The translations under genes and the position numbers were made by a program. From NCBI GenBank assembly GCA_023426005.1, contig JAFABO010000026.1, forward strand, positions 1 through 9,147: a stretch of DNA of 9,147 bases. Direction: 5' to 3'. A model generated the notes under the pieces. That model did no database searches and had not been told where the DNA came from. It worked only from the letters and a program-made list of their open reading frames with translations. Below, in pieces: positions 1-5,661 of the stretch. The stretch comes from Bacillota bacterium (lineage in GTDB: Bacteria > Bacillota > Clostridia > Acetivibrionales > DSM-1351). Each line of letters opens with the position of its first letter. Position 1 is the stretch's first letter.

Positions 1-5
1 TTTCT

Positions 6-188
6 GTGCGCCCAGCATGGGCGCTCTCTCGTCGGTGAAAGTCCGATACGGAGGTTGATAGTGCCAACCGTTAGCCAAGAGCAAGGGTGTCCTCGGTGAC
101 GAGGAATCTAAAGGAAGCCGGAGGCAAAGTTCCGGTCTGAGGAACACAAACTGCATATAAGGCATATGCTTGTTGGGCGGGGTGTTGC
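6..188 (+). mobile_element. Group II intron, 5' fragment (domain I only), truncated
   Basis: The segment begins with GTGCG, the conserved 5' splice-site sequence of bacterial group II introns, after five bases of 5' exon (tttct). What follows reads as a structured intron RNA: stem GCGCCC/GGGCGC at 8-24, stem TCCTCG/CGAGGA closed by a GTGA (GNRA) tetraloop around 88-103, stem CCGGA/TCCGG around 119-136, and the stretch GCATATAAGGC near 153-163. I recognise this overall pattern from clostridial group II introns, from memory of the family rather than from a search. The rest of domain I, domains II-VI (including the catalytic AGC/GUUC domain V) and the reverse transcriptase/maturase gene are absent. 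Fucosidase coding sequence starts at about 189. The fragment cannot splice or move by itself. The right boundary is uncertain by about 20 bases. Confidence 0.82.
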
Positions 189-674
189 TTCTGGCCCATG
201 AGCGGAGCCTGGCTGTGCCGGCATTTATGGGATCACTATGTCTTCAGCATGGATAAAGCTTTTCTGTCAGACAGGGCTTATCCATTGATGAAGGGAGCGG
301 CTCTGTTCTGCCTGGATTGGCTGATTGAGGATAAAGATGGGAATTTGGTTACAAATCCGTCTACTTCTCCTGAAAATGCTTATCTGAATGAAAAAGGTGA
401 AAAGTGCAATGTAAGTATTGCTTCTACCATGGATATGTCCATTATAAGGGAGTTGTTTGGTTACTGCATTTCAGCATGCCGGATATTAGGTGTGGATGCG
501 GATTTCAGCAGTGAGCTGGAAAAAGCTTCAGCCAGACTGCTGCCTTATAAAATCGGAAAGTACGGACAATTGCAGGAGTGGTCACAGGATTTTGAGGAGT
601 TTGAGCCGGGGCACAGACATCTGTCGCATCTCTATGGCCTATATCCTGGAGAAGTGGAGAAGTATGCAGGTTGA
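189..674 (+). pseudogene. Alpha-L-fucosidase GH95, internal fragment of a broken gene
   Basis: The reading frame in phase with the ATG at 198 matches the (alpha/alpha)6-barrel region of glycoside hydrolase family 95. Signatures seen are FWPMSGAWLCRHLWDHY at the left edge, YPLMKGAA and the family motif TSPENAY in the middle, and GHRHLSHLYGLYPG near the right end. The frame stays recognisable upstream of the ATG (FWP, from about 189), so that methionine is an internal residue and no SD fits it. Intact GH95 enzymes are roughly 700-800 residues; only about 160 remain here. The N-terminal domain is missing, replaced by group II intron sequence. After LYPGE the frame hits TGA at 672-674, and the family's last ~150-200 residues are mostly gone. 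The intact enzyme would release L-fucose from glycans; this remnant should be inactive. Confidence 0.85.
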
Positions 675-796
675 ATGTAAAAGATAATGTAACTGTAACC
701 TGTGACCGGAAACCTGTTGAAATACATGCTGAAGAAGGCGGAAGAGCGACATTTGCAACTGAGGCAGGCAGGAGATACCTAATAAGTTATGCATAA
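662..796 (+). pseudogene. GH95 fucosidase C-terminal remnant, out of frame with the upstream piece
   Basis: In the +2-shifted frame relative to the upstream fragment there is a stop-free stretch ending at TAA 794-796. It reads LNVKDNVTVTCDRKPVEIHA and ends GRRYLISYA. The pattern of alternating beta residues with a final G-R-x-Y-x-I fits the C-terminal beta domain that ends GH95 proteins. It follows the LYPGE block directly, so an internal deletion of something like 150-200 residues is inferred, with the junction around 650-670 and a frame change. There is no SD or start codon of its own. The assignment rests on position and strand pattern and is weaker than that of the upstream block. Confidence 0.55.
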
Positions 797-809
797 AAAC
801 TAGAATTGG

Positions 810-829
810 CACTTTTACGAAGAAAAGTG
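810..829 (+). repeat. Small inverted repeat in the 797-902 intergenic gap
   Basis: CACTTTT (810-816) and AAAAGTG (823-829) form a perfect 7-bp stem around a 6-nt loop. No T-run follows, so it is not a convincing terminator. A weak TTGGCA (806-811) with TACAGT (831-836), 19 bp apart, straddles it and might be a poor promoter for the ankyrin gene. Confidence 0.4.
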
Positions 830-902
830 ATACAGTAAATGATTGCCAGGTATTCCTGAAATTAAGTATCTGGCTAATACTTTGTAAGTAAAGGGAGTCA
901 GG

Positions 903-1721
903 ATGCGTAAAAAATCAATAATACTATTGTTGATTTTTGTGATAATCATGCTTTTCTCATCTTGTTCGATAAATCATGTAAAGAATAAATATGTCAAAAC
1001 ATTAGTAATAGAGAGTGATGCAAAATTAAATGGGGGTATTTACAGCGGTAGTCTTAAACTGGTAAAGGAAGCAATTGAGGACGGCGCTAATCTTAATAAA
1101 ATAAAAGTAACTTATGTTTCAAAGGAAAATCCGGTAATTATCGCATTATTAAATAATCGAAACAGAATTGCAGAATACCTTATTGAAAGCGGAGCAGATG
1201 TTAATTATACTGATAGCTCGGGAGTTTCATTACTTATGTTTTTAGCGTACAATACTGATGTTCCGTTCTGTGAGTTTTTAATCAAGCATGGTGCTAAGGT
1301 CAACCCAAAGGATAAAAAAGGTTATACGGCGCTCGAATACGTATTGGACCATAGCATAAAAGCAACAACAGAAGATGATGTTAATCAAATTATAACAATG
1401 TTATTGGAACAAGGAGCAAAAATCAGACCAATTACTTTAAAAGCTGCATTAAGCGGCGGTTCTAATAATAATGAAACCCGGTATAGTTTGGTAAAAAGAG
1501 TTGTTGAAGGTGTGATAAAAGAAGGCAATAAAACAGGAATAAACAATGTATTGGAAGCGGCAATAGTGGGAGATTCGTCCAAAATAAATAAATTAATTTA
1601 TGAAAATAGAATGGAAAAAGAGTATGAACAGCAGATTTTGTTTTATACTGCTGCAAGCAATAATCACTACGAGGTGTCAAAGTATCTTATTGAAAATGGC
1701 GCAACTATTGATGAAGTATAA
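903..1721 (+). CDS. Ankyrin-repeat lipoprotein
   Basis: The 272-residue product begins with a lipoprotein signal: MRKK, a hydrophobic run to about residue 18, then FSSC with the candidate lipidated cysteine at position 21. It should be anchored on the outer face of the membrane. The rest is ankyrin-type repeats, seen as recurring helix-loop units: LIESGADVNYTDSSG, LIKHGAKVNPKDKKGYTALEY, LLEQGAKI and YLIENGATIDEV, with a less regular stretch at about 190-240. Ankyrin repeats bind other proteins; no enzymatic domain is visible, so the partner is unknown. The start is supported by GGGAG/AGG 5-10 bases upstream of ATG 903. The frame stops at 1719-1721 in the loop after a second helix, where a repeat would normally continue. 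A last ankyrin unit follows in another frame, so the gene may be truncated by frameshift. It sits next to decayed mobile-element and fucosidase DNA. Confidence 0.8.
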   Translation: MRKKSIILLLIFVIIMLFSSCSINHVKNKYVKTLVIESDAKLNGGIYSGSLKLVKEAIEDGANLNKIKVTYVSKENPVIIALLNNRNRIAEYLIESGADVNYTDSSGVSLLMFLAYNTDVPFCEFLIKHGAKVNPKDKKGYTALEYVLDHSIKATTEDDVNQIITMLLEQGAKIRPITLKAALSGGSNNNETRYSLVKRVVEGVIKEGNKTGINNVLEAAIVGDSSKINKLIYENRMEKEYEQQILFYTAASNNHYEVSKYLIENGATIDEV

Positions 1722-1824
1722 AGCTGATCCAAGCCTGAAAAACAAAGAAGGATATACAGCGTCTGATCTGGCGAAGGATGGGAAATATATGGATATTGTA
1801 GAATATCTGAAAAATACTAAATAG
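1696..1824 (+). pseudogene. Frameshifted final ankyrin repeat of the preceding gene
   Basis: In the +1-shifted frame the segment encodes 42 residues from MAQLLMKYKADPSLKNKEG through YTASDLAKDGKYMDIVEYL to a TAA at 1822-1824. This is a classic ankyrin unit (helix 2, loop xADPSxxNKxGYTAxDLA, then a capping helix), yet it overlaps the end of the upstream frame. Both frames present a helix-2 segment at the same place (SKYLIENGA in one, AQLLMKYKA in the other). A deletion that fused two repeats out of frame explains this better than a single-base slip. It has no SD, so it is probably not translated independently. Confidence 0.65.
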
Positions 1825-1840
1825 GCAATATATACAACGC

Positions 1841-1896
1841 ATTTCCAGGGACTGTAAAGAAGTTTCAGATACAAGCAAATTTACAGTCCTGGAAAT
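1841..1896. terminator. Long imperfect hairpin between convergent genes
   Basis: ATTTCCAGGGACTGTAAA (1841-1858) pairs with TTTACAGTCCTGGAAAT (1880-1896): a 17-bp stem with one bulged G and a loop of about 21 nt. It lies 16 bp past the last ankyrin stop and 19 bp past the stop of the opposing L,D-transpeptidase gene, where a shared terminator would be expected. No T-run follows on either strand, so it is not a standard intrinsic terminator. A small repeat element is the alternative. Confidence 0.45.
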
Positions 1897-1915
1897 ACAA
1901 AGCAATATAATCCTA

Positions 1916-2992
1916 TCAATTTGCAGTAAACGCATTCTGGGTGATACCCCATGCTTTCAGCTCAGCTTCGGTTCCAACCCAGACAGGTGCCTTCATGGGC
2001 ACGAGGGGAAAGAGTTCTTCGACGCAGTAATTCTGCATTCTGATGCATCCATGGGAGATAGATTTACCAATTGAGTAGAAGGAATTTGTTCCATGGATTC
2101 CGTAGGAGCCGTCTGTTCTGTTGATACCCAGCCAGCGGCTGCCAAGGGGATTTTCTGGAGTACCGCCCTTAACCGGAGCTGCAAAGCCGCCTCCGCCCCA
2201 GTCTGGATCTATAATTTTATTATTGATCATAAACTTGCCGGATTTTGTCAATGTATGGGGATTCCCAACGGCTACGGGATATTTTTTAATGACTTTTTTG
2301 CCCTCATATAGGGTTAAGGTTCTTTTGGTTTTATTTACTGCAATCCATTTGCCGTTTGTGGGAGCACTGGTGATATTGTCTGCATAAGAAAATACATTAC
2401 TCACCAGCCTGTTGATGAGCATATCTTTTGTGGCGTTGTCCCATACTCCGGTAAGACTCATGTTATGATCGCTCTGGAAGAGTAATACGGCATTTCTTAT
2501 ATTAAGCTTTTCATCTTTCGAGGCGGCTTTATAGTATCCCAATTCCTTGATATATTTTAAATATGTATTGCTGGTAAGTTCGGTATTAAGCTTCTTGCGT
2601 CTATCCTGACCTTCCAGCTTATCACGTTCTTTCTTTAACTGCTCCTGTTCTTTCTTCAATAGTTCCTGTTCATTTTTTAGCTGCTCCTGCTCCTTATTCA
2701 GCTGTTCACGGTCTTTTACCAATTGTTCCTGCCCGTTTTTTAACTGTGCCTGATCGTTAATTAATTGCGCCTGATCTCTTATTAACTGTTCCTGGTCTTT
2801 TCTCAACTGGTCCAGCTGCCTTTGAAATTCCTCCTCATTCAGCTGATCCGGCTGTTCCTGCAAAGTGCCCGATACTATTGCCTCGGAACTCTTTTCCTCC
2901 GGTGCCGCATTGCTTTCCGCAAAGCTGGCAGCTGAACTCTGAAGAATAAGAGCCAGGGACAGAGTAACAATACATAAAATTCGTTTGCCCAT
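1916..2992 (-). CDS. Secreted L,D-transpeptidase (YkuD domain) with long coiled coil
   Basis: Starting at ATG 2992 the product has 358 residues. It has a Sec signal peptide (MGKRIL, hydrophobic run, SSAASFA before the likely cleavage site), then a Glu/Gln-rich linker. Nine consecutive heptads of the QLxxEQE type follow, predicted to form a continuous coiled coil. Next is a peptidoglycan-binding-like segment (YIKELGYY, AVLLFQSDHNMSLTGVWDNAT) and finally a YkuD domain. The catalytic signature is visible: HGT (His at 300), then SHGCIRM with His at 314 and nucleophile Cys at 316. Family members form 3-3 peptide cross-links or attach molecules to peptidoglycan outside the membrane. A GTG at 3004 would add four residues, but AAGGGTGG sits at proper distance from the ATG and overlaps the GTG, so I prefer the ATG. 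It is transcribed alone, divergently from the ABC operon. Confidence 0.9.
   Translation of the reverse strand: MGKRILCIVTLSLALILQSSAASFAESNAAPEEKSSEAIVSGTLQEQPDQLNEEEFQRQLDQLRKDQEQLIRDQAQLINDQAQLKNGQEQLVKDREQLNKEQEQLKNEQELLKKEQEQLKKERDKLEGQDRRKKLNTELTSNTYLKYIKELGYYKAASKDEKLNIRNAVLLFQSDHNMSLTGVWDNATKDMLINRLVSNVFSYADNITSAPTNGKWIAVNKTKRTLTLYEGKKVIKKYPVAVGNPHTLTKSGKFMINNKIIDPDWGGGGFAAPVKGGTPENPLGSRWLGINRTDGSYGIHGTNSFYSIGKSISHGCIRMQNYCVEELFPLVPMKAPVWVGTEAELKAWGITQNAFTAN
2621..2809 (-). repeat. Nine tandem 21-bp units encoding coiled-coil heptads
   Basis: Within the L,D-transpeptidase gene, nine successive 7-residue units run without interruption, each starting QL (LL in one) and ending mostly in EQE, DQA or ERD. 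Examples are QLRKDQE, QLINDQA, QLNKEQE and QLKKERD. The DNA is a diverged 21-bp tandem array (189 bp). Such an array could expand or contract and change the spacing between the membrane side and the catalytic domain. Confidence 0.85.
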
Positions 2993-3065
2993 TATTTTGC
3001 CCACCCTTGAAAATTAATAAAGTCGATAATATACATTCTACGAATGCAGGTCGATATAAATGACC

Positions 3066-3080
3066 ATTTTTCAGAAAAAA
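3066..3080. promoter_or_regulatory. CodY-like box
   Basis: ATTTTTCAGAAAAAA matches the known CodY consensus AATTTTCWGAAAATT at 12 of 15 positions, with the central TTTTC-A-GAAAA intact. CodY is the branched-chain amino acid and GTP sensor of many Firmicutes and often controls amino acid transport. The box lies 74 bp upstream of the L,D-transpeptidase start and about 190 bp upstream of the ABC promoter, which is far for direct repression of the latter. AT-rich DNA produces such matches by chance. Confidence 0.35.
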
Positions 3081-3133
3081 ATGATTTACATTTATGTTAC
3101 GCTTTTAACTATGCAAAGAATGTAGTAAAAAAG

Positions 3134-3147
3134 TATTTCCTGAAATA
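3134..3147. repeat. Perfect inverted repeat, possible operator
   Basis: TATTTC, a 2-bp spacer (CT), then GAAATA, in the divergent intergenic region. A short dyad like this suits a dimeric regulator, but I know no regulator with this exact site. A second dyad, CATTC-TAC-GAATG, lies at 3034-3046. Confidence 0.35.
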
Positions 3148-3224
3148 AGATATTTGCTCATCTACAGGTTTAATATGGCAACCTATGCCTCAATAGGGTA
3201 AAAATTACCTTGTTCGACAAAATA

Positions 3225-3253
3225 TTTATGCATATCATTGAGTTTTTATGCAT
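3225..3253 (+). promoter_or_regulatory. Direct repeats flanking the -35 of the ABC operon promoter
   Basis: TTTATGCAT occurs at 3225-3233 and again at 3245-3253, 20 bp apart (about two helical turns). They lie just before the -35 box and inside the -35/-10 spacer. ATGCAT is itself palindromic. The placement is what a repressor site would need. Confidence 0.4.
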
Positions 3254-3266
3254 TCTGTTTTATAAT
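3238..3266 (+). promoter_or_regulatory. Sigma-A promoter for the ABC importer/iadA operon
   Basis: TTGAGT (3238-3243), exactly 17 bp, then a perfect TATAAT (3261-3266). Transcription would start near 3273, giving a leader of about 40 nt. AGGGGG at 3296-3301 lies about 11 bases before the ATG of the binding protein and serves as its ribosome binding site. Confidence 0.75.
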
Positions 3267-3312
3267 GTTGCATATAAATTATATAAAAATGTTATAGGGG
3301 GTTATCAAAAAA

Positions 3313-4122
3313 ATGAGAGGAAATGTGAAAAAGATATTATGCCTGGCAATGGTGGCTGCGCTCGCTATCTCAGTGGCTGCCTGCGGAAACAGTAGCACAA
3401 TGAAAAAAATTGAAAAAAGCGGAAAGCTTGTAATAGGAACAAGTGCCGACTATGCGCCGTATGAGTACCATACAATGATAAATGGCAAGGATACCATCGT
3501 TGGGATAGATATCTCCATAACCGAGGAAATATCCAAAGATCTTGGAGTTCAGCTTGAAATTGTCGATATGGACTTTGCCGGACTTCTGGGTGCTCTGGGT
3601 ACCAATAAAGTAGATATAGTAATTGCAGGTATGAATCCTGATGATGAAAGAAGAAAATCGGCGGATTTTTCAAAGATATATTATGAAGCAAAACAGGGCG
3701 TGGTGGTTAGGACCGAGGACAAGGACAAAATAAAGAGCATTGCCGACCTCAGCGGCAGAAAAATAGGTGCGCAGCTTGGGACAGTTCAGGAAAAAATAGC
3801 GAAAGAGCAAATAAAAGATGCTGATCTGATTTCACTCGGCAAAATCCCCGATCTGGTTATGGAACTGAAAAACAAGAAAATTGATGCATTGGTAGTAGAC
3901 TTGCCTGTTGCAAACGGATATATAAAAAATAACAACGATCTTACTTTGTCAGAAATAGCAGTTAAAGAAGATACCGGCGGATTTGCAATAGCGGTTAAGA
4001 AAGGTAATCCTGAACTGGTAGAGCTGATTGATAAGTCTTTAGACAGGCTGATGAAGGACGGATCAATTGAAAAGTTTGTACAGGAAGCCAATGAAATGAA
4101 TGTGACTTCTGAGGAAAAATAG
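3313..4122 (+). CDS. Polar amino acid ABC importer, substrate-binding lipoprotein
   Basis: The 269-residue product has a lipoprotein signal with lipobox VAAC and lipidated Cys24. The mature part is a family 3 solute-binding protein (SBP_bac_3). GKLVIGTSADYAPYEY starts lobe 1, IVGIDISITEEISKDLG is the typical second motif, and GMNPDDERRKSADFS carries the Arg (about 113) that in this family holds the ligand alpha-carboxylate. DALVVDLPVANGY carries the Asp (196) that usually binds the alpha-amino group. These residues indicate an alpha-amino acid or similar ligand; the side-chain preference cannot be read. It sits outside the membrane and delivers ligand to the permease encoded downstream. The start follows a good promoter and SD. 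An intrinsic terminator after the stop probably makes this gene more strongly expressed than the permease and ATPase. Confidence 0.92.
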   Translation: MRGNVKKILCLAMVAALAISVAACGNSSTMKKIEKSGKLVIGTSADYAPYEYHTMINGKDTIVGIDISITEEISKDLGVQLEIVDMDFAGLLGALGTNKVDIVIAGMNPDDERRKSADFSKIYYEAKQGVVVRTEDKDKIKSIADLSGRKIGAQLGTVQEKIAKEQIKDADLISLGKIPDLVMELKNKKIDALVVDLPVANGYIKNNNDLTLSEIAVKEDTGGFAIAVKKGNPELVELIDKSLDRLMKDGSIEKFVQEANEMNVTSEEK

Positions 4123-4147
4123 TAATTGATATATTAACATCTTTGAC

Positions 4148-4211
4148 GGGCTGTTTATAAAGTCATTATTCTTCTGACTTTAAGGCAGCCCTCATTTTTG
4201 TTTGCATTTTT
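4148..4211 (+). terminator. Intrinsic terminator inside the operon
   Basis: GGGCTG (4148-4153) pairs with CAGCCC (4186-4191) and TAAAGTCA (4158-4165) with TGACTTTA (4175-4182). An asymmetric internal loop separates the two stems, the apical loop has 9 nt, and a T-rich tail (tcatttttgtttgcattttt) follows. It sits between the binding-protein gene and the permease gene and likely lets only part of transcription through. Confidence 0.75.
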
Positions 4212-4253
4212 GGCATAGTATTAAATGAAAGAATTTATCAGGAGGAAACTACT

Positions 4254-4919
4254 TTGGACTTTAGCTTTTTACCGGACTATTCATATTATTTTTTAACGGG
4301 TACGGTCAATACTGTATTAATAGCCTTTTTAACAGTTATATTCGGTGTTTTGATCGGAACTCTTCTGGCTTTGATGAAAATATCGAACAATGGCATATTT
4401 AAATTTATAGCATCTGCGTATATAGAGGTTATCAGAGGAACTCCAATATTGGTACAGGCCTTGATTTTCTTCTATCTTATTCAAATTCCTAATTTTAAAC
4501 TTTTCGGATTGGAAATGGCAAGATTTATACCCGGCGTTATAGCACTATCCGTAAACAGCGGAGCATATGTTGCTGAAATAATAAGAGCCGGTATCCAGGC
4601 TGTCGACAGGGGACAGATGGAGGCATCCAGGTCTTTGGGCTTCACCTCGGGCCAATCCATGCGATATATTATAATTCCGCAGGCGATAAAAAATATCCTT
4701 CCTGCCCTGGGTAATGAATTTATTGTTGTTATTAAGGAATCCTCGATCCTTTCGGTAATAGGCATTGCTGAGCTGATGAGAAGTGCGGATATTGTAAAGT
4801 CGGCTATTTACAGGCCTTTTGAACCGCTGCTGGTAGCTGCGGCGATTTATTTCATTTTGACTTTTACACTGTCGAGAGTTTTGGGAATAGCTGAAAGGAG
4901 GATGCATACAGGTGATTAA
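4254..4919 (+). CDS. Polar amino acid ABC importer, permease (His/Glu/Gln/Arg family)
   Basis: The 221-residue integral membrane protein has about five hydrophobic segments. It carries the N-terminal signature of the amino acid permease family (TGTVNTVLIAF, then IEVIRGTPILVQ at about 57-68). It also has the cytoplasmic EAA loop, GQMEASRSLGFTSGQSMRYI followed by IPQA (about 120-144), which docks onto the ATPase. Only one permease is encoded, so a homodimer is expected. The start is TTG 4254: AGGAGG at 4240-4245 lies 8 bases upstream and no ATG is better placed. Length is normal for the family. The stop overlaps the ATPase start by 8 bases, indicating translational coupling. Confidence 0.92.
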   Translation: MDFSFLPDYSYYFLTGTVNTVLIAFLTVIFGVLIGTLLALMKISNNGIFKFIASAYIEVIRGTPILVQALIFFYLIQIPNFKLFGLEMARFIPGVIALSVNSGAYVAEIIRAGIQAVDRGQMEASRSLGFTSGQSMRYIIIPQAIKNILPALGNEFIVVIKESSILSVIGIAELMRSADIVKSAIYRPFEPLLVAAAIYFILTFTLSRVLGIAERRMHTGD

Positions 4920-5634
4920 TGTTAAAAATCTGCATAAAAAGTTTGGAAAACTGCATGTCTTAAAGGGAATAGATACCACAATTGAAAAAGGAGAGGTAGT
5001 TGTGGTAATTGGACCAAGCGGCTCGGGAAAAAGTACCTTCCTGAGATGTTTAAACCTTTTGGAACAGCCCAGCGATGGTGAGATAATATTTGAAGGTATT
5101 AATATCACAGATAAAAGGAATGATATAAACAAACAGCGGCAAAAGATGGGGATGGTTTTTCAGAATTTTAATCTTTTTCCGCATCTCACCGTCCTTGAGA
5201 ACATAACTTTGGGTCCAAGGAAGCTAAAAGGTGAGCCGCCGGAACAGGCCGAAAAAAATGCCATGTCTCTTTTAAAACGTATAGGTCTTGAAGAAAAGGC
5301 AAATAACTATCCTGCCCAGCTTTCGGGAGGGCAGAAGCAGAGAATTGCAATCGTGCGTGCTCTTGCCATGTCTCCCGCCGTTATGCTGTTTGATGAACCG
5401 ACCTCGGCTCTGGACCCTGAAATGGTGGGAGAAGTTCTGGAGGTTATGAAGGAGCTGGCCTCTGAAGGAATGACCATGGTGGTGGTTACACATGAGATGG
5501 GTTTTGCGCGTGAGGTCGGTACAAGGGTATTGTTTATGGATGAAGGAAAAGTCAAGGAAGAAGCCAGGCCTAAAGAGATATTTTCCAACCCGAAGCATGA
5601 GCGTACCAGAGAATTTTTGAGTAAAGTACTTTAG
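4912..5634 (+). CDS. Polar amino acid ABC importer, ATP-binding protein (GlnQ-like)
   Basis: The 240-residue product has all motifs of an ABC ATPase in order: Walker A GPSGSGKST (34-42), Q-loop MVFQ (Gln84), signature LSGGQ (137-141), Walker B VMLFDEP with Glu162, D-loop SALD (165-168) and switch THE (His194). The closest match is the GlnQ/HisP/ArtP family that powers amino acid uptake. Start is GTG 4912, with AAGGAGG about 10 bases upstream inside the permease gene; the preceding ATG at 4902 is in the permease frame. The product is cytoplasmic and binds the permease EAA loops. Length and residues look fully functional. Confidence 0.94.
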   Translation: MINVKNLHKKFGKLHVLKGIDTTIEKGEVVVVIGPSGSGKSTFLRCLNLLEQPSDGEIIFEGINITDKRNDINKQRQKMGMVFQNFNLFPHLTVLENITLGPRKLKGEPPEQAEKNAMSLLKRIGLEEKANNYPAQLSGGQKQRIAIVRALAMSPAVMLFDEPTSALDPEMVGEVLEVMKELASEGMTMVVVTHEMGFAREVGTRVLFMDEGKVKEEARPKEIFSNPKHERTREFLSKVL

Positions 5635-5651
5635 GAGGATGTAAATCCTCC
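5634..5651 (+). promoter_or_regulatory. GNRA-capped hairpin at the ATPase/iadA junction
   Basis: GGAGGAT (5634-5640) pairs perfectly with ATCCTCC (5645-5651) around a GTAA (GNRA-type) tetraloop. The left arm is an SD-like GGAGG and the right arm contains CCTCC, complementary to SD sequences. The true iadA SD, GGGAGGG (5652-5658), follows immediately. The stem overlaps the last base of the ATPase stop codon. It could control translation of iadA or protect the message; it has no T-run, so it is not a terminator. Confidence 0.5.
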
Positions 5652-5661
5652 GGGAGGGTTT

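Noticed and set aside
1841..1896. Strong bidirectional intrinsic terminator
   Set aside because: The stem is good but no T-run follows on either strand and the loop is long; listed only as a tentative terminator.
2621..2809. CRISPR-like array
   Set aside because: The periodicity is 21 bp inside a coding frame with diverged units and no spacers; it encodes coiled-coil heptads.
2992..3004. GTG 3004 as start of the L,D-transpeptidase
   Set aside because: The GTG lies inside the AAGGGTGG sequence that serves as SD for ATG 2992, and the ATG gives a normal signal peptide.
3005..3312. Riboswitch or T-box leader upstream of the importer
   Set aside because: The best promoter leaves only about 40 nt of leader, and no T-box sequence or terminator hairpin is visible.
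3210..3395. 61-codon open frame starting in the importer leader
   Set aside because: It overlaps the promoter and the start of the binding-protein gene in another frame, has no SD, and its product is low complexity; a shadow frame.
4545..5132. 195-codon antisense open frame across the permease/ATPase junction
   Set aside because: It is fully antisense to two genes with intact family motifs, has no SD, and its product resembles nothing known.
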